From positions 848,726,501-848,790,500 of the forward strand of contig CM028129.1 in the NCBI GenBank assembly GCA_016271365.2: a stretch of 64,000 nt of DNA, given 5' to 3'. The position numbers and the translations under genes were made by a program. This DNA is from Neoceratodus forsteri (taxonomy: Eukaryota > Chordata > Ceratodontiformes > Ceratodontidae). This document shows positions 55,690-64,000 of this stretch, piece after piece. The notes below the pieces were generated by a model, which was not told where the DNA came from, made no database searches, and saw only the letters and a program-made list of their open reading frames with translations. Position 1 is the first letter of the stretch. Each line of letters opens with the position of its first letter.

Positions 55690-55694
55690 GACAT

Positions 55695-55815
55695 GAGTGC
55701 AGCAGTTAAACTGGTGTGAACTTCATTTAAAAATCACATCTGGTTCACATGCTGCATGCTTGCCATGTGTGCAGCAACTAAGCTGGTGAGAATCTCATCT
55801 AAAAAAACACATCAG
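55695..55815. repeat. Right part of the tandem repeat hosting the Gypsy array
   Basis: Two units of about 75 bp (GTGCAGCAGTTAAACTGGTG and GTGCAGCAACTAAGCTGGTG) correspond to the words left of the array at 43886-44060. Confidence 0.6.
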
Positions 55816-57883
55816 TTTCTATTTCTCATACTACTGCTAGCAATTAGAGCCATTAAAATACCCTTTTCATTGATTTCCCATTAAAATTAGGTAAACTTAT
55901 TAATTCTGATCCTTTTGCAAGTTGCTTAATAGCTTTTTATTTTTGTTATTATATTGGCAATAATTTGTAAAGCATTGTTTGCTTACTGCATTAAATGCCT
56001 AGGATACAGTGAGCCAACATCCCCCATTCCAGACATGTGAAGAAGGTCCTCTGTGTTGTGAAGCCTGACCTTTATTTTGGGCTGTGCAAATCTCCATATG
56101 CATATTTCATGCTACAAATGTGTTTTTCCATGACTGTTATGGCTCACTTACGTTCCCTTTGTCATTCTGTATGGAGTATATACACTATGGCCATACTCAA
56201 CATTCTTTGTGCTGAGTAGGGTCTTGGAAGCATGCACCACACCTCACATTTTGCCACTGAAATGAGGGACATGGACACTCAAAATGAGGGACACTGAGGG
56301 ACACTAACCCTCATGATGATCAGGACACATACTGAAAAATGGAGATACAGTACCTCAGAACACAGTGGAGACTATTGTATTTACTTGTTCAGGTATTAGC
56401 ACCTGAGAATTAATTTCTACCATAAAGCAGGGGTACCATTTAGTTAGGGCAAAGGGGGGCAGTTGCACCCCCCAGCCCTTACATTTGTGCCTAGGTTGTT
56501 CTTATGGTGTGGCAATAATGGCATTAAATTTGGCCTGTGTGCACTCACACTGAAGGTGCACTCCTGACTTGACTGTGTTTGTATTTTGTTGTTCACTCTC
56601 TCCACCTATTAGTGGTGGCACCATCACACATGACGTGGAGGAGTTCCAGCCAAGCAAGAGCACATGAGTCACATGAGTGCAACACTGTCTTTTCCGCCAC
56701 AGAGTAGACAGGTTGCACACTACAGTTTGCAGGAGTTGATGAGCACTGAACTCTCAATATCAGTGTTGTGGCAGCATATTTTTGTTGGTCCACTCTTAGT
56801 GAGTCTCCATATTCCTTGGTGACTGAAGGGGCAGGGGATGAGCTAGAAGCTAACTCAAGACTAGGCTACCTACTTACTCTACTAGGCTCACCTCACAAAA
56901 CAAAAACAGTGCACACCCCCTGCGGCAACAAGTTAGGCCTAGCAACAGTGGTAACAGTGGTGTGAGGGGCCTTCATAGGCCTTGACTAGTGCAGTGCAGC
57001 AGCAGCCCAGCAAGAAGCAAGCACACAGTTTGTGTGGGCTCGGCAGGTGAGATGACTTGGTCATGAACCATGCTGCGGACCTGAAATGGTTGATTCTAGC
57101 ATCCAGCTTCTGGTGCAAGAATGAAGGAGCAGTGGACAAAACTGGGCTGGTGGCACACTGGCCAGGCCTCAGGGTCTGGCCAGATGGCTGGGTAAGTAAA
57201 AGTAAATAATATTTTTTACAGGGGGATTGGGGAAGGAGGAAAGACTGAAATATTGATGTCTTTTTCACATTCTGCACCTTTGGGCAGCTTCATGACCCAT
57301 ATGGGTATTGAATGGAATGGAGTCGAGGAGATAAATTTGGACCTTTTTTTGAGGGGGGGTCAGAACTTCAGCCAGGAAAAAAATTGATTAGTAACTGGGT
57401 GGGTTTAAGTCCAAATCCGATGCACTGCTCTGGGGTATAGACAGATGTATCTTATACAATAGAATTTTTCCTGATTTGCATGTCACTTTTCAGTCACAAC
57501 AAGTAAGTTTTACTTTTTAGAGATATTCCAGACATTCCAGAGCTTGCTGTCTAGGGGCTAACTAGCACCTGACCTCCACTGGTTGATAGCTCCTCCCTGC
57601 TGATATCTGAAATGGTGTCCCTGCCATAAAGTCTAAATTTACAGGGCATCCTCTGTGTGAGCAGCATGTTTTCCATAAAGGATGGATGAGGAGCAGAGCA
57701 GTTTTCAGGGGCAAAATCTGACTGTCCCTTGCAATCATGGACAGTTGAGCAGTATGGTATGCACAGACTATTGAAGCCCCACAATAGTCAGGCTTATGCT
57801 CCCCCCAGTGAAGGTGACCTCCACATTCCCACACTCAGGCACATTAATGATATAGGGCAAGGGAGAGTGCAAGGATGTGCCCA
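55816..57883. other. No gene found
   Basis: Only short frames without motifs. A GAGGGACACT word is repeated near 56260-56305. A stretch at 57190-57220 begins GTAAGTAA and ends TTTTTTACAG but is too short for an intron. Confidence 0.4.
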
Positions 57884-58066
57884 ATTGAAATGAATGGGGG
57901 TATTTTTTTATTACTATTTTATACATTATTGATGGAGAGTTGCAGATTAATGAAGGCCAACACTTGATTAACAAGGGCCTTGTTAGTAGAACAGTGGCCT
58001 TCATTATTTTCCAACTGACCATCATAATGTATAAAATAGTAATAAAAAATAACTCCATTCATTCAA
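57884..58066. mobile_element. Fold-back element, near-perfect 90-bp arms
   Basis: The two arms pair almost throughout around a centre at 57977 (ACAAGGGCCTTGT). The left arm TTTTATTACTATTTTATACA pairs with TGTATAAAATAGTAATAAAA on the right. AATGAAGGCCA pairs with TGGCCTTCATT. Flanking target repeats are not clear. This is a MITE or other hairpin-forming element. Confidence 0.75.
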
Positions 58067-58550
58067 GAAATACTGTAGCACTCTGACCCATGGACATCAT
58101 CACTTAAAGACTCCTGCCTCTGGCTCGGGTAAGAGACTCTCGACTTATATCTATACCTGGTGGGTTGTCTGTAGCAGCGTGGTCACATCCGCTACACTGT
58201 GTATGCAATGCATGGGGGGGCGGGGACTGGCTGTGTGGGTGGGTGTCGAGGTATTGCTACTTTTGTGTTTTCCCCTTAAAGTTTGTTTGCCTGGAAGCAT
58301 TCAAAATTATGGAGAGAAAATAGTAGGAGTACAGGTCAGACAGAAGTAATTAAGCATTTTTTTGGGTAAGTGTGTGTATTGGAGGTGGGAAGAACCACAT
58401 GTGTTTCCATTGGTATGTGTGCTACAGTTCAAATGTGCAGCTGAGATGAGGGGGCCAAGAAAACTAAAAAGTATATCAGTGGCTATAAGCATATCGCATG
58501 TGTGCAGATGTATGCAGATTTATATTGAAGTACAAGCAAGCCATATGTAT

Positions 58551-58685
58551 GCAGGCAGTGGAGCTTTGTGGTTAAAAGCACTGAACTGCAAACCAGGAGA
58601 TGTGAAGTCCTGAAGATCTGGGTTTGAATTTCATCTACCCTCACTTGTATACTGTGTGATCCAGAGGAAGTCACTAAACTTTTAT
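58551..58685 (+). mobile_element. MIR-like CORE-SINE fragment
   Basis: GCAGTGGAGCTTTGTGGTTA resembles the tRNA-like A-box head (AGTGGTTAAGAGCA in MIR). CTGGGTTTGAATTTC is the B-box. CTCACTTGTATACTGTGTGA and GGAAGTCACTAAAC match the conserved CORE region of MIR-type SINEs. It is 3'-truncated. Confidence 0.65.
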
Positions 58686-58689
58686 GTGT

Positions 58690-58925
58690 GCAGTTATCAG
58701 TGACCACTTGCTTTTTGCATGCATGCCACATGCATGAATGCAGTCTGTTCCAATTAAACATTAAAAGCATGCTTTCCACACTTGCTTGCTGCATGCATGC
58801 AATATGTTCCAATTTAACATAAAAAACATGTTTTCCACACTTGCTTGCTACATGCGTGCCACATGCATGCAATCAGTTCCAATTTAACATTTAGATCATG
58901 CTTGCAGCATGCATATCACATGGAT
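58690..58925. repeat. Tandem repeat rich in GCATGCATGC, about 70-bp unit
   Basis: Three units share GTTCCAATTTAACAT, a CATGYTTTCCACACTTGCTT block and GCATGCATGCC. It is probably related in word content to the repeat around the Gypsy array. Confidence 0.6.
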
Positions 58926-58989
58926 AGTTTTATATGTGCAGCATGAAAACATTTCATGTAATTATTTCTGTAAGGGTACTTTTCAAGTT

Positions 58990-61160
58990 GTCACGTACTT
59001 ATAGTACCTGTTCCCTTATCCACCCATCTAAAATCTGTTTCCTACATTGCCCTTGAAATGTTTCCTGCTGTCTGGGATTTGACCTACTCCTTGACTGTGA
59101 ATATCGAACAGAAATATTTGTTTAGAATACCTGCCTTCTCACCACTACCCCCTATACGCCTCCCTTCTTATCATTTGTCTTTTTCCTTTCACTAATGTAT
59201 TTAAAGAAAGATTTGTCATTCTCATTGACCCTTTCCACTGCTCATAATTCTGCCTGAGTCTCCTTGATAAGTTCTTTACTTAAATCCAGTTTATCCTAAT
59301 CTCTCTGTATCTGTATCACTCTGTAAGTCCTAAATACCCCCTTTTTGTCCTTACTAGCCTGTCTTACCCACCTGTCTGCCTAACTCACTGGGTTGCCTAT
59401 ATGTTCTGGACTTTGTATGGCACTGACGTAGTCCTGGGTGGTACTGAAATAGTCTCCAAATGCTGCCCACATCCGCTTTATTTGATGAAAGTCCTGGAGT
59501 CTTTCCTGCATGTTCTCTGCCATTTTCTTGAACTCCACTATCCGTGCTTCAGAAGTCACTTTTTCCAAACCCAGCTTCATGCTGTATTTCACCAAGTAAT
59601 GATCACCTGATGAACTGGGGCTTCCATATTTATGTCCATAATAATGTCCTGATTGGACATCACCAAGCCTAGTACTGCTTCACCTCCTGTAGCCTCAGTC
59701 ACCCCACTAACTGAAGAAGTTATCCTGAAATCCACAAATCTTTGACCCTTCTGGCTCCTAACTGACAACATCATCTTGTCTATGTTAAGAATGTCAAACT
59801 CAGCCAGCCCAGTGGTGCTGAGGGTTGAGGATCTGGAAGCCACACCTTGCTCCATGCCGGCGACCCGGATTCGGGAACGGACTGGGGTTTCCAGGGGTCG
59901 ACAGGGGTGGGGAGGGATTGAGCATCTATAGGACTGCTCTCCCTCTCTGGGGAAGGGGATTTCCAGATGTTGGTGCTCCGGCGGCCTATGGCAGAGGCTG
60001 GGGGGTGGTGCGCTGATACCTCACTGGGGCAGGTGAGTTGGGGCACAGTGCCAACGTGTGCATGCCCCCCTTGGCGTCATTGCATGCCCCTCTCATGCAC
60101 AAGAAAATGGAAAATATGGCGCACGGTCATGGCAGCTTGATGGCCGTCAAGGGATGCATGGCCTTGGGGACACCACTGTGGCTACTGGATCCTGGTTCGG
60201 TGGGGAGTAAGGGGGACTCTCCGCCACCCCTCCTCAGGGGCAAGCCATGGGGTAATTAGCAGTGGGGGCTCCCCAGGGGCCATGGCAGACTGGACAGCAG
60301 CTAGATGGGACGGATGCCAGGACGTGAAGCAGACTGAGGTGCCACCAGGTAAAAAGGATTAACAAAAAAAAAAGAATGTCGAACTCTCCAATTAACACTA
60401 TTTCTTATGATCCTGCCACTATTCTTATCTCCCTCTCCAGTGCTTCATCCATCTCCATTGTTTGATCTTGCAGCCTGTACACTATCCATACTCTGTGCTT
60501 CCTTCCCCTCTTCCATCACTTGAAACCACAGTGACTCTACCCGTTCTGCCCCTGTGACTGCTGCATCTTCCAACACGCTAACATCTTAAATCATATACAC
60601 CACAATCCTTCCCTTTCTGTTTTCCCTGTTCCCCTGAAGAGCTTGTACACTGGAACATTAGGTTCCAGCAGTTCAGATTAGCCCAGTGTTTGTTAATGGT
60701 CACTATGTCTATAATGGTTCCTCTTCAGCCATCACTGCCTGCACTTCTTCCAGCTTGTTGCTCAGAGTTCTGTTATTTGTATACATGTCCTTCCTCCCCC
60801 TTCTGAGATCCTTTCCTAATTCCCCCCTCTTCTTTATTCCTTGCTTTTCTCCTTTTTTACCTGCTGTTCTACTTGTTGGGGGGGGGTCTAGGCACTCAAA
60901 GTAATCCTGGCCTTGTCCCAGTGCCCTATTGCAATCCTCTCCCTCATCTAGTTTAAACTCTTTCTAATGAAATATCTAACATCTACCCCACCACATAGGT
61001 TCTCCCTTTGCTCAGATGCAGGGTAGTCTCTCACAAAAAGCCTGTCATCATCCCAGAAGGAACCCCAGTCCCCCAGAAACCTGAACCCTTCCTCTCTGTA
61101 CCAGTGGTTTATCCACATGTTAAACTCAAGAATCCTGTCCTTCCTATTCTTTTCTGTGCA
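58990..61160 (-). mobile_element. CR1-like LINE, endonuclease and linker, split by a SINE
   Basis: Read minus: LSNKLEEVQAVMAEE (about 60770-60725) is the start of the CR1 endonuclease (ARSLNNKLDEL). VESLWFQV follows, then the SINE at 60371-59802. Next come FRITSSVSGVTEATGGEAVL with LGLVMSNQDIIMDINMEAPV (59730-59630), the DPTRGxxxLDLVLTN region, and linker motifs ERLQDFHQIKRMWAAF and ELWAVERVNENDKSFFKYIS (59255-59190). ILNKYFCSIFTV near 59130-59090 precedes RT. RT itself is absent. Many stops are present. Confidence 0.7.
59802..60371 (+). mobile_element. tRNA-derived SINE with 15-bp TSD, second copy
   Basis: AAGAATGTCAAACTC (59787-59801) recurs as AAGAATGTCGAACTC (60372-60386). The unit starts AGCCAGCCCAGTGGTGCTGA (A-box-like), has GACCCGGATTCGGGAACGG (B-box-like) and ends in an A run. 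Its body shares GAGCATCTATAGGACTGCTC with the SINE at 23443-23948, so the two are one family. Confidence 0.8.
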
Positions 61161-61264
61161 TTTTCTTATCCATTAGGTAGGCTGTTATGCACTTATCCAG
61201 TTCAGTGTGTAGATGTAAAATGTCTAATGGCTGTAAATGACTCTACACAGTCTGTGCACCTCCA

Positions 61265-61335
61265 GTATGATACCAATTGTTTTTAAAGTGCTTTCATATA
61301 ATTTGTACATGAAAGGTGCTATATCCAACTAAAGT
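61265..61335 (+). mobile_element. L2-like LINE 3' tail
   Basis: TTTTTAAAGTGCTTTCATATAA followed by GAAAGGTGCTATAT is the conserved hairpin-like 3' end of L2-type LINEs. Confidence 0.5.
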
Positions 61336-61336
61336 T

Positions 61337-61390
61337 TCTTCCTTCTTTCTTCCTCTGCCTCCCTCCCTCCCTTCCTTCCTTCCTTCCTTG
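61337..61390. repeat. CT-rich microsatellite
   Basis: TTCC/CTCC units, ending in five TTCC repeats. Confidence 0.9.
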
Positions 61391-61654
61391 TTTACAGCAG
61401 TGTTAACCCTTGGAAAAATGGACTCAATATAGACTGTGATACTTTTTATTTGCCTGCAATATTGTAGATATTATCTGTACTGTATATGTTACAGTACACA
61501 TGCCACTGGGGCCACGAAAGTCCTTACAACAGGTGTTTCAACAGCCAGAGCAGGGGGAAGCAAGTTTTATACAATACTTAAAGCTGCAGGGTTAATACAT
61601 AAATTATGATTTACATCAGTGTTCTCCAGCCTTGAAAATGCACACCCTAGGTTG

Positions 61655-61745
61655 ATGTATGACAAGGCAAAGCAACTTTATTTCTATAGCACCCGTTCCC
61701 GATGGCCCAGGGTGCTTTACAATAAAAGCAACTACAAATTTTCAA
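61655..61745 (-). mobile_element. L2-like LINE 3' tail, inverted
   Basis: On the minus strand TTGTAAAGCACCCTGGGCC is followed by GGGTGCTATAGAAATAAAG, the same type of tail as at 61265-61335. Confidence 0.5.
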
Positions 61746-61952
61746 TTAAAACAAGCAGCATATAAAATTAAAATTGACAGTGATCAAAATTCAGCAAAAT
61801 GCCTCAGTAAAGTGGAAGGTTTTTAAATATTGTACATTCAATTATAACTGATTACTGCACATTAAAAGTCTTTAATAGTAAACACAGCTATAGATGAGAT
61901 TGATGATTTAGTATCATGAGTTTTATTGCAACTCCCTAAGATCCCATGACGC

Positions 61953-62351
61953 TTTATTTTATTTTTTAATTTAGTTTTTGTTGACCGGGTAAGTGCACTA
62001 GACAAATCCTGCCTATTTTCAGGCACAACTTGGGAAGGGGGATACAGATGAATGCCAACTGACCTTGAACCAGATTAAGCTGTTGGTGGTATTTTTTAGT
62101 GAATGAGGGAAATTTGGCCAGGGCACTTGGGAAATTCCCCTACTCTTTTCGATAAGTGCCATGGGATCTTTAACATCCACCTGAACTATCACCAATCCAG
62201 GCAGATGGGACCTTGGTTTAACGTCTCATCCGAAAGATGGCACTTCAGAAGTGGAGCACCCCTCTCATGCTGCACTACAGTGTCAGTACTGGGATATTAA
62301 CCCAAGTGCCAGATGTGGGAACTGAACCCACAGCCCTCTGACCTCCCGGCA

Positions 62352-62382
<31 letters not shown>

Positions 62383-62393
62383 TGACACTGCCT
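61953..62393 (-). mobile_element. tRNA-derived SINE, nearly complete
   Basis: On the minus strand the A-box TGGCTCAGTAGG (62381-62370) and B-box GGTTCAGTTCC (62328-62318) form a tRNA-like head. A body of about 350 bp follows, ending in an A/T-rich tail near 61953 (AAATAAAATAAAG). It is the most complete of three copies; the others are at 5423-5710 and 7381-7622. Both boxes are the RNA polymerase III internal promoter. Confidence 0.8.
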
Positions 62394-62639
62394 CTGACTT
62401 TTACTCCTTCCTAATCCATGCTTTTAATCCTAGGCTGGGCAGGCTGTCTTTTCTTCCTGCCTCTCCCTTCTCTGAAATAGCCTTCTCCATTTCTACACTC
62501 CTCTTCCTCCCTCTCTCTCTTCAAGGGCTAACTAGGTAGATTGGGGGTTGGTTGAAAGACAGGACTCAGAGCCTTCCTGTGACATTATTAGTGGGTATGG
62601 AGGGTTAGATAGATAGCTCTACCTTCTAAAGAAATCCAA

Positions 62640-63260
62640 AACAGAGAGACTTTTGCATTTAAAACTCTTACTTGGCAACAACTTTGGAGATGGCAGTGGT
62701 GATGAGAGGCTCAAAAAAGAGCAAAATGAAGGCAAATGCAATGGACTGCATCACGTCAGATTGCCGAAAGCGACCACTATGAGTAAATCAAAGGCTGATA
62801 AGATGCTGGGAAGGGATCCTTCCTCACCCACACAACCCACAAATGTGGCAGACCTGGCAGAGCTCCAGGCTTCCAGGACAGAAATCAGAACTCTTCACAA
62901 TGAGCTTAAGAAAAGTATCATGACTTTGGAGGCAAAAGTCAAGGAACTGGAGGGCCATGCAAATTAAATGGATGCCCACACTGACAGACTTGAGTGGGCC
63001 ATTTTGCATGTTATGCAGGAGTACCAGCATCTTTCAGACAAATGCAGCAACAGATAAAATAGACTGCGCAGAAAGAACATGCACCTGCATGGCATCCCAG
63101 AAGAGTAGGAAGGGCATGATAACTTTCCTGGATGATTTCTTTTTAAAGGCCCTCCAGCTAGATCCAGATATCATCCTGAATATCAAGTGAGCCTGCTGGG
63201 TGCTTGCGCCAAAACTGTTGCCGCAAGACACATGGGGCAGGAGTTTTGAAGGGAGGTGCA
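62640..63260 (+). pseudogene. L1-like ORF1, coiled coil and start of RRM
   Basis: The open frame 62653-62967 has a basic N-terminus (SKSKADKMLGRDP) and a helix LAELQASRTEIRTLHNELKK and SIMTLEAKVKELE, a coiled coil. After a stop, a shifted frame reads RRKNMHLHGIPEE (63069-63107), the L1 ORF1 coiled-coil/RRM junction, and LDPDIILNIK. The rest to about 63260 is degenerate. ORF2 is not seen within the window. Confidence 0.65.
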
Positions 63261-64000
63261 GGGTTTGTGTTTAGCCCTGTGCCTCCACACTTAGGTTCTG
63301 GTGGTGTGCCAAACCCTTTGTTGCAACTGCACTCACATTTACAATCTCAGGTGTAGTTGCAGCAGTTTTGACAATTTTTGGGCAGTTGCACTAAATATTG
63401 GGAGAAAGCTCCATAAAACAGCCCCCCCCCCTCCCCCGGATTGCCACATGTTAGACCAGAAAAAGTTGGTCTAACTTGCAGTAATTGTCAGCATGGGATA
63501 GAAAATCCCATTAGATCCCACAATCCCCATGCGCCGTATCATCGGCACACCGGGCATGTGGCGATCTAAGTATCTTGAAACTCCCACCCATGGCTTTGAT
63601 CCATTGTACTCAAATTCCTTAGTTATGCTACAAAACAAAACCTTCTAATCAGAGCTTAGTGGATGAGGGAGGTTATGTACAAAAACAGTGAATGTATTTT
63701 GATAATGAATATTCACCAGCTATCATGTCACAGCGCAAAGCCATTCCCTGATTCACAGAGCACTAAATAACAATAAAGTTAAATTTTAAATGACATAGCC
63801 TGCAAAATTAAATGTAATGTATTTGGATGGCTCCAACTATATATCTTGCCTGAGGAGGCTTTGAAGGATCTGCAAGGCAGGGAAATTGAAGTGATTTAAC
63901 CCAAACGCAACCCTACGCCTGATGCCGAAAAGCAGAATCTCTGACCAACGTCATGGATGATGGTCAAATACAGTGCAGAGGCACTTGTGGATATCAAGTC
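63261..64000. other. No gene found at the right edge
   Basis: A C run at 63421-63435 and the inverted words GTTAGACCA/TGGTCTAAC (63451-63475) are the only visible structures. The latter is a small hairpin with an AAAAG loop region. No coding motif is seen. Confidence 0.4.

Larger units (their letters stand above)
44061..55694 (+). mobile_element. Gmr1-like Ty3/Gypsy array: three LTRs, two interiors
   Basis: The pieces run LTR (44066-45185), deleted interior, LTR (47422-48611), long interior, LTR (54508-55689). The only target duplication is GACAT, outside the first and last LTR (44061-44065 and 55690-55694), so all of this is one insertion site that grew by duplication. The long interior has Gag, protease, integrase, reverse transcriptase and RNase H in that order. 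Integrase before polymerase is the Gmr1 arrangement, unlike normal Ty3/Gypsy. Both interiors carry the same CR1-like insertion in integrase. Stops and lost catalytic residues make the array inactive. Confidence 0.85.

Noticed and set aside
57190..57222. GTAAGT...ACAG mini-intron
   Set aside because: About 30 bp is far below a usable vertebrate intron length.
58551..58640. A second tRNA-like gene
   Set aside because: The match continues into the MIR-type CORE region, so it is a SINE head.
62318..62381. A tRNA gene
   Set aside because: A- and B-boxes are present but there is no cloverleaf or anticodon arm, and the boxes continue into a SINE body.
1..64000. CRISPR array or bacterial operon
   Set aside because: The tandem repeats have no regular spacers, and the window is full of vertebrate-type LINEs and SINEs.

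Overview
The window looks like non-genic DNA from a large, repeat-rich vertebrate genome. I find no host protein-coding gene with intact exons and no tRNA or rRNA gene. Every convincing coding signal belongs to a mobile element, nearly all broken by stops and frameshifts. The mix is L1/Tx1-like and CR1-like LINEs, an L2-like tail, tRNA-derived and MIR-like SINEs, 8-bp-TSD (hAT-type) DNA elements, a Gmr1-like Ty3/Gypsy element and a long-LTR retroelement. This fits a sarcopterygian or tetrapod with an expanded genome, perhaps an amphibian. The species call is inference and weak.

Layout: 1-3.3 kb holds a broken BED-finger/coiled-coil gene remnant (minus), a 297-bp tandem repeat, a 50-58 bp minisatellite and the end of a DNA element. 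At 3.33-7.06 kb is a composite 3.7-kb non-autonomous element with 8-bp target duplications; a 2.24-kb relative lies inverted at 38.99-41.23 kb with its own perfect 8-bp duplication. At 9.0-12.3 kb three CR1-like fragments lie in alternating orientations, the middle one split by a 272-bp structured insertion. At 13.2-25.1 kb are L1-like remains: a plus-strand ORF1 and an ORF2 split by a 5.7-kb CR1-like LINE, which itself carries three further insertions.

From 25.1 to 42.3 kb a minus-strand L1-like element can be followed in pieces. One of its interruptions is a minus-strand LTR element (26,673-33,522) with about 1.45-1.49-kb LTRs, AATG target duplications, a tRNA-Thr-like primer binding site and a purine tract. 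Its 3.9-kb interior has two overlapping open frames but no recognisable gag, pol or env. This is the most unusual object in the window.

From 44.07 to 55.69 kb a Gypsy-type array has three LTRs and two interiors inside one pair of GACAT target duplications. Integrase lies upstream of reverse transcriptase (Gmr1 order) and Gag is SCAN-like. Both interiors share the same CR1-like insertion, so the array grew by duplication in place. From 55.7 kb to the end are unassigned DNA, a fold-back element, a MIR-like SINE, a CR1-like endonuclease region split by a SINE, L2-like tails, a tRNA-SINE and the start of another L1-like ORF1.

Calls rest on reading motifs, reading frames and target duplications by eye. 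Family names are therefore approximate, and edges without a target duplication may be off by tens of bases.
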